Shown here: positions 63,093 to 64,000 of the stretch, one piece after another | Layout of the letters: each line of letters opens with the position of its first letter | How positions within the stretch are numbered: position 1 is the first letter of the stretch | NCBI RefSeq assembly: GCF_900112645.1 | Contig: NZ_FOMO01000007.1 | Span: 62,001-126,000, forward strand | DNA: 64,000 nt | Direction of reading: 5' to 3' | DNA from: Phytopseudomonas straminea | GTDB lineage: Bacteria; Pseudomonadota; Gammaproteobacteria; Pseudomonadales; Pseudomonadaceae | Made by a program: the position numbers and the translations under genes | Notes under the pieces: model-generated | What the model was told of the DNA's origin: nothing | The model's input: only the letters and a program-made list of their open reading frames with translations | Database searches by the model: none

Positions 63093-63150
63093 GTATGACT
63101 TCATCTGGTCGCTAACGACCCCCAACGTTTTCTCCAAGGGTGTAAGAAGA

Positions 63151-64000
63151 ATGACTCCACAAGAACTAAAAACCGTCCTCTCCTCCGGCCTGCTGTCGTT
63201 CCCGCTGACCGACTTCGACGCCGCCGGCGAATTCAATCCGGCCGGCTATGTCCGTCGTCTGGAGTGGCTGGCGCCCTATGGTGCTTCCGCGCTGTTCGCT
63301 GCCGGCGGTACTGGTGAGTTCTTCTCTTTGGCGGCTGATGAGTATTCGTCCGTCATCAAGACTGCCGTCGACACCTGCGCCAAGAGCGTGCCTATCCTCG
63401 CCGGCGTTGGTGGCTCGACCCGCCAGGCCATCCAGTACGCTCAGGAAGCCGAGCGCCTGGGCGCCAAGGGGCTGCTGCTGCTGCCGCACTATCTGACCGA
63501 AGCGTCCCAGGAAGGCGTCGCGGCTCACGTCGAGCAGGTATGCAAATCGGTGAAGATCGGTGTGGTGGTCTACAACCGTAACGTCTGCCGTTTGAACGCC
63601 GATCTGCTCGAGCAACTGGCCGAGCGTTGCCCGAACCTGATTGGCTACAAGGACGGCCTGGGCGATATCGAGCTGATGGTTTCCATCCGTCGCCGTCTGG
63701 GCGAGCGTCTGACCTACCTGGGCGGCCTGCCGACCGCCGAAGTCTACGCTGCGGCTTACAAGGCCCTGGGCGTGCCGGTTTATTCCTCGGCGGTGTTCAA
63801 CTTCATCCCGAAAACCGCGATGGACTTCTACCATGCCATCGCCCGCGAAGATCACGCCACCGTCGGCAAGATCATCGACGACTTCTTCCTGCCGTACTTG
63901 GACATCCGTAACCGCAAATCCGGTTACGCGGTGAGCATCGTCAAGGCCGGCGCCAAGATCGCCGGTTACGACGCCGGCCCGGTTCGCGCACCGCTGACCG
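63151..64000 (+). CDS. kdgD: 5-dehydro-4-deoxyglucarate dehydratase, copy 2 (cut by window end)
   Basis: 283 residues are visible; about 20 remain outside. It differs from copy 1 at only 15 of 283 positions (for example Gln25 to Ala, Gln31 to Ala, Thr78 to Lys, Thr151 to Asp), and all catalytic residues (Tyr141, Lys167, GTGE) are kept. Both copies have their own operator 58 bp upstream of the ATG. GTAAGAAGA directly precedes the start, a purine-rich ribosome-binding site that also reads AAGAAGAA, so Hfq/Crc binding is conceivable. No frameshift or stop is seen; both copies look functional. Confidence 0.95.
   Translation, partial: MTPQELKTVLSSGLLSFPLTDFDAAGEFNPAGYVRRLEWLAPYGASALFAAGGTGEFFSLAADEYSSVIKTAVDTCAKSVPILAGVGGSTRQAIQYAQEAERLGAKGLLLLPHYLTEASQEGVAAHVEQVCKSVKIGVVVYNRNVCRLNADLLEQLAERCPNLIGYKDGLGDIELMVSIRRRLGERLTYLGGLPTAEVYAAAYKALGVPVYSSAVFNFIPKTAMDFYHAIAREDHATVGKIIDDFFLPYLDIRNRKSGYAVSIVKAGAKIAGYDAGPVRAPLT

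Overview
The window is chromosomal DNA of a Pseudomonas species, most likely from the P. aeruginosa side of the genus. The support is the gene set: MvaT, the CbrX-CbrA-CbrB-CrcZ-PcnB locus, a PA4642-family protein, a PagL lipid A deacylase, a PctA-like chemoreceptor and Pseudomonas-type REP pairs, all in high-GC DNA with dense, often ATGA-overlapping operons. I see no rRNA, tRNA, CRISPR array, prophage or transposase gene. Most of the window is core genome. The accessory-looking parts are the 53.8-64 kb sugar-acid region and a set of short dispersed repeats.

Layout. 1-7.5 kb: end of murI, pagL, then a leftward block (FAD oxidoreductase, Trp-rich protein, DUF523/DUF1722 protein, MerR regulator, phrB photolyase, SDR, DUF2878, YkgJ) with paired TGTACA-N12-TGTACA sites in front of the DUF523-merR-phrB-SDR operon, which looks like a class II LitR light-response unit. 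7.8-20.9 kb: epimerase-like SDR, hemH, uracil permease/upp, hpt, a SulP transporter, PA4642-family protein, two DUF2845 proteins, a large DUF748 protein, an RlmI-like methyltransferase and a DUF2236 protein. 21-33.9 kb (leftward): acs, pgi, panC, panB, folK, pcnB, the CrcZ sRNA with its sigma-54 promoter, cbrB, cbrA, cbrX. 34.1-37.5 kb (rightward): ATP-grasp/alpha-E fusion plus transglutaminase. 38.1-45.8 kb (leftward): DUF58, MoxR, DUF4350, DUF4129, SpoIIM, RDD and a multi-pass membrane protein. 46-53.7 kb: sbcB, mvaT, purU, CBS protein, chemoreceptor and a HerA-like ATPase. 53.8-64 kb: a hexuronate/aldarate catabolic island with aldose epimerase, FadR-type GntR regulator, EamA transporter, TRAP transporter DctPQM, SMP-30 lactonase, uronate dehydrogenase and two tandem 5-dehydro-4-deoxyglucarate dehydratase genes.

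How the parts work together. The TRAP system should import uronates or aldarates; Udh oxidises uronate to the aldarolactone, the SMP-30 lactonase opens it, and KdgD turns 5-dehydro-4-deoxyglucarate into 2-oxoglutarate semialdehyde. A 13-bp element, GTYGT-N3-ATRAC, lies in front of the gntR/epimerase pair, the udh operon and both kdgD genes, so these genes probably form one local regulon under the GntR protein. A-rich Hfq/Crc-type motifs sit at the ribosome-binding regions of acs, dctP, the lactonase gene and udh, while the same window encodes CrcZ, the RNA that titrates Hfq/Crc, and CbrAB, which activates CrcZ.

The other observation that stands out is that all five large dispersed repeats (two MITE-like, three REPIN-containing) begin with a CCTGTTC-type end 0-4 bp after the stop codon of the preceding gene. 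Coordinates and motifs were read by eye; no database search was run.
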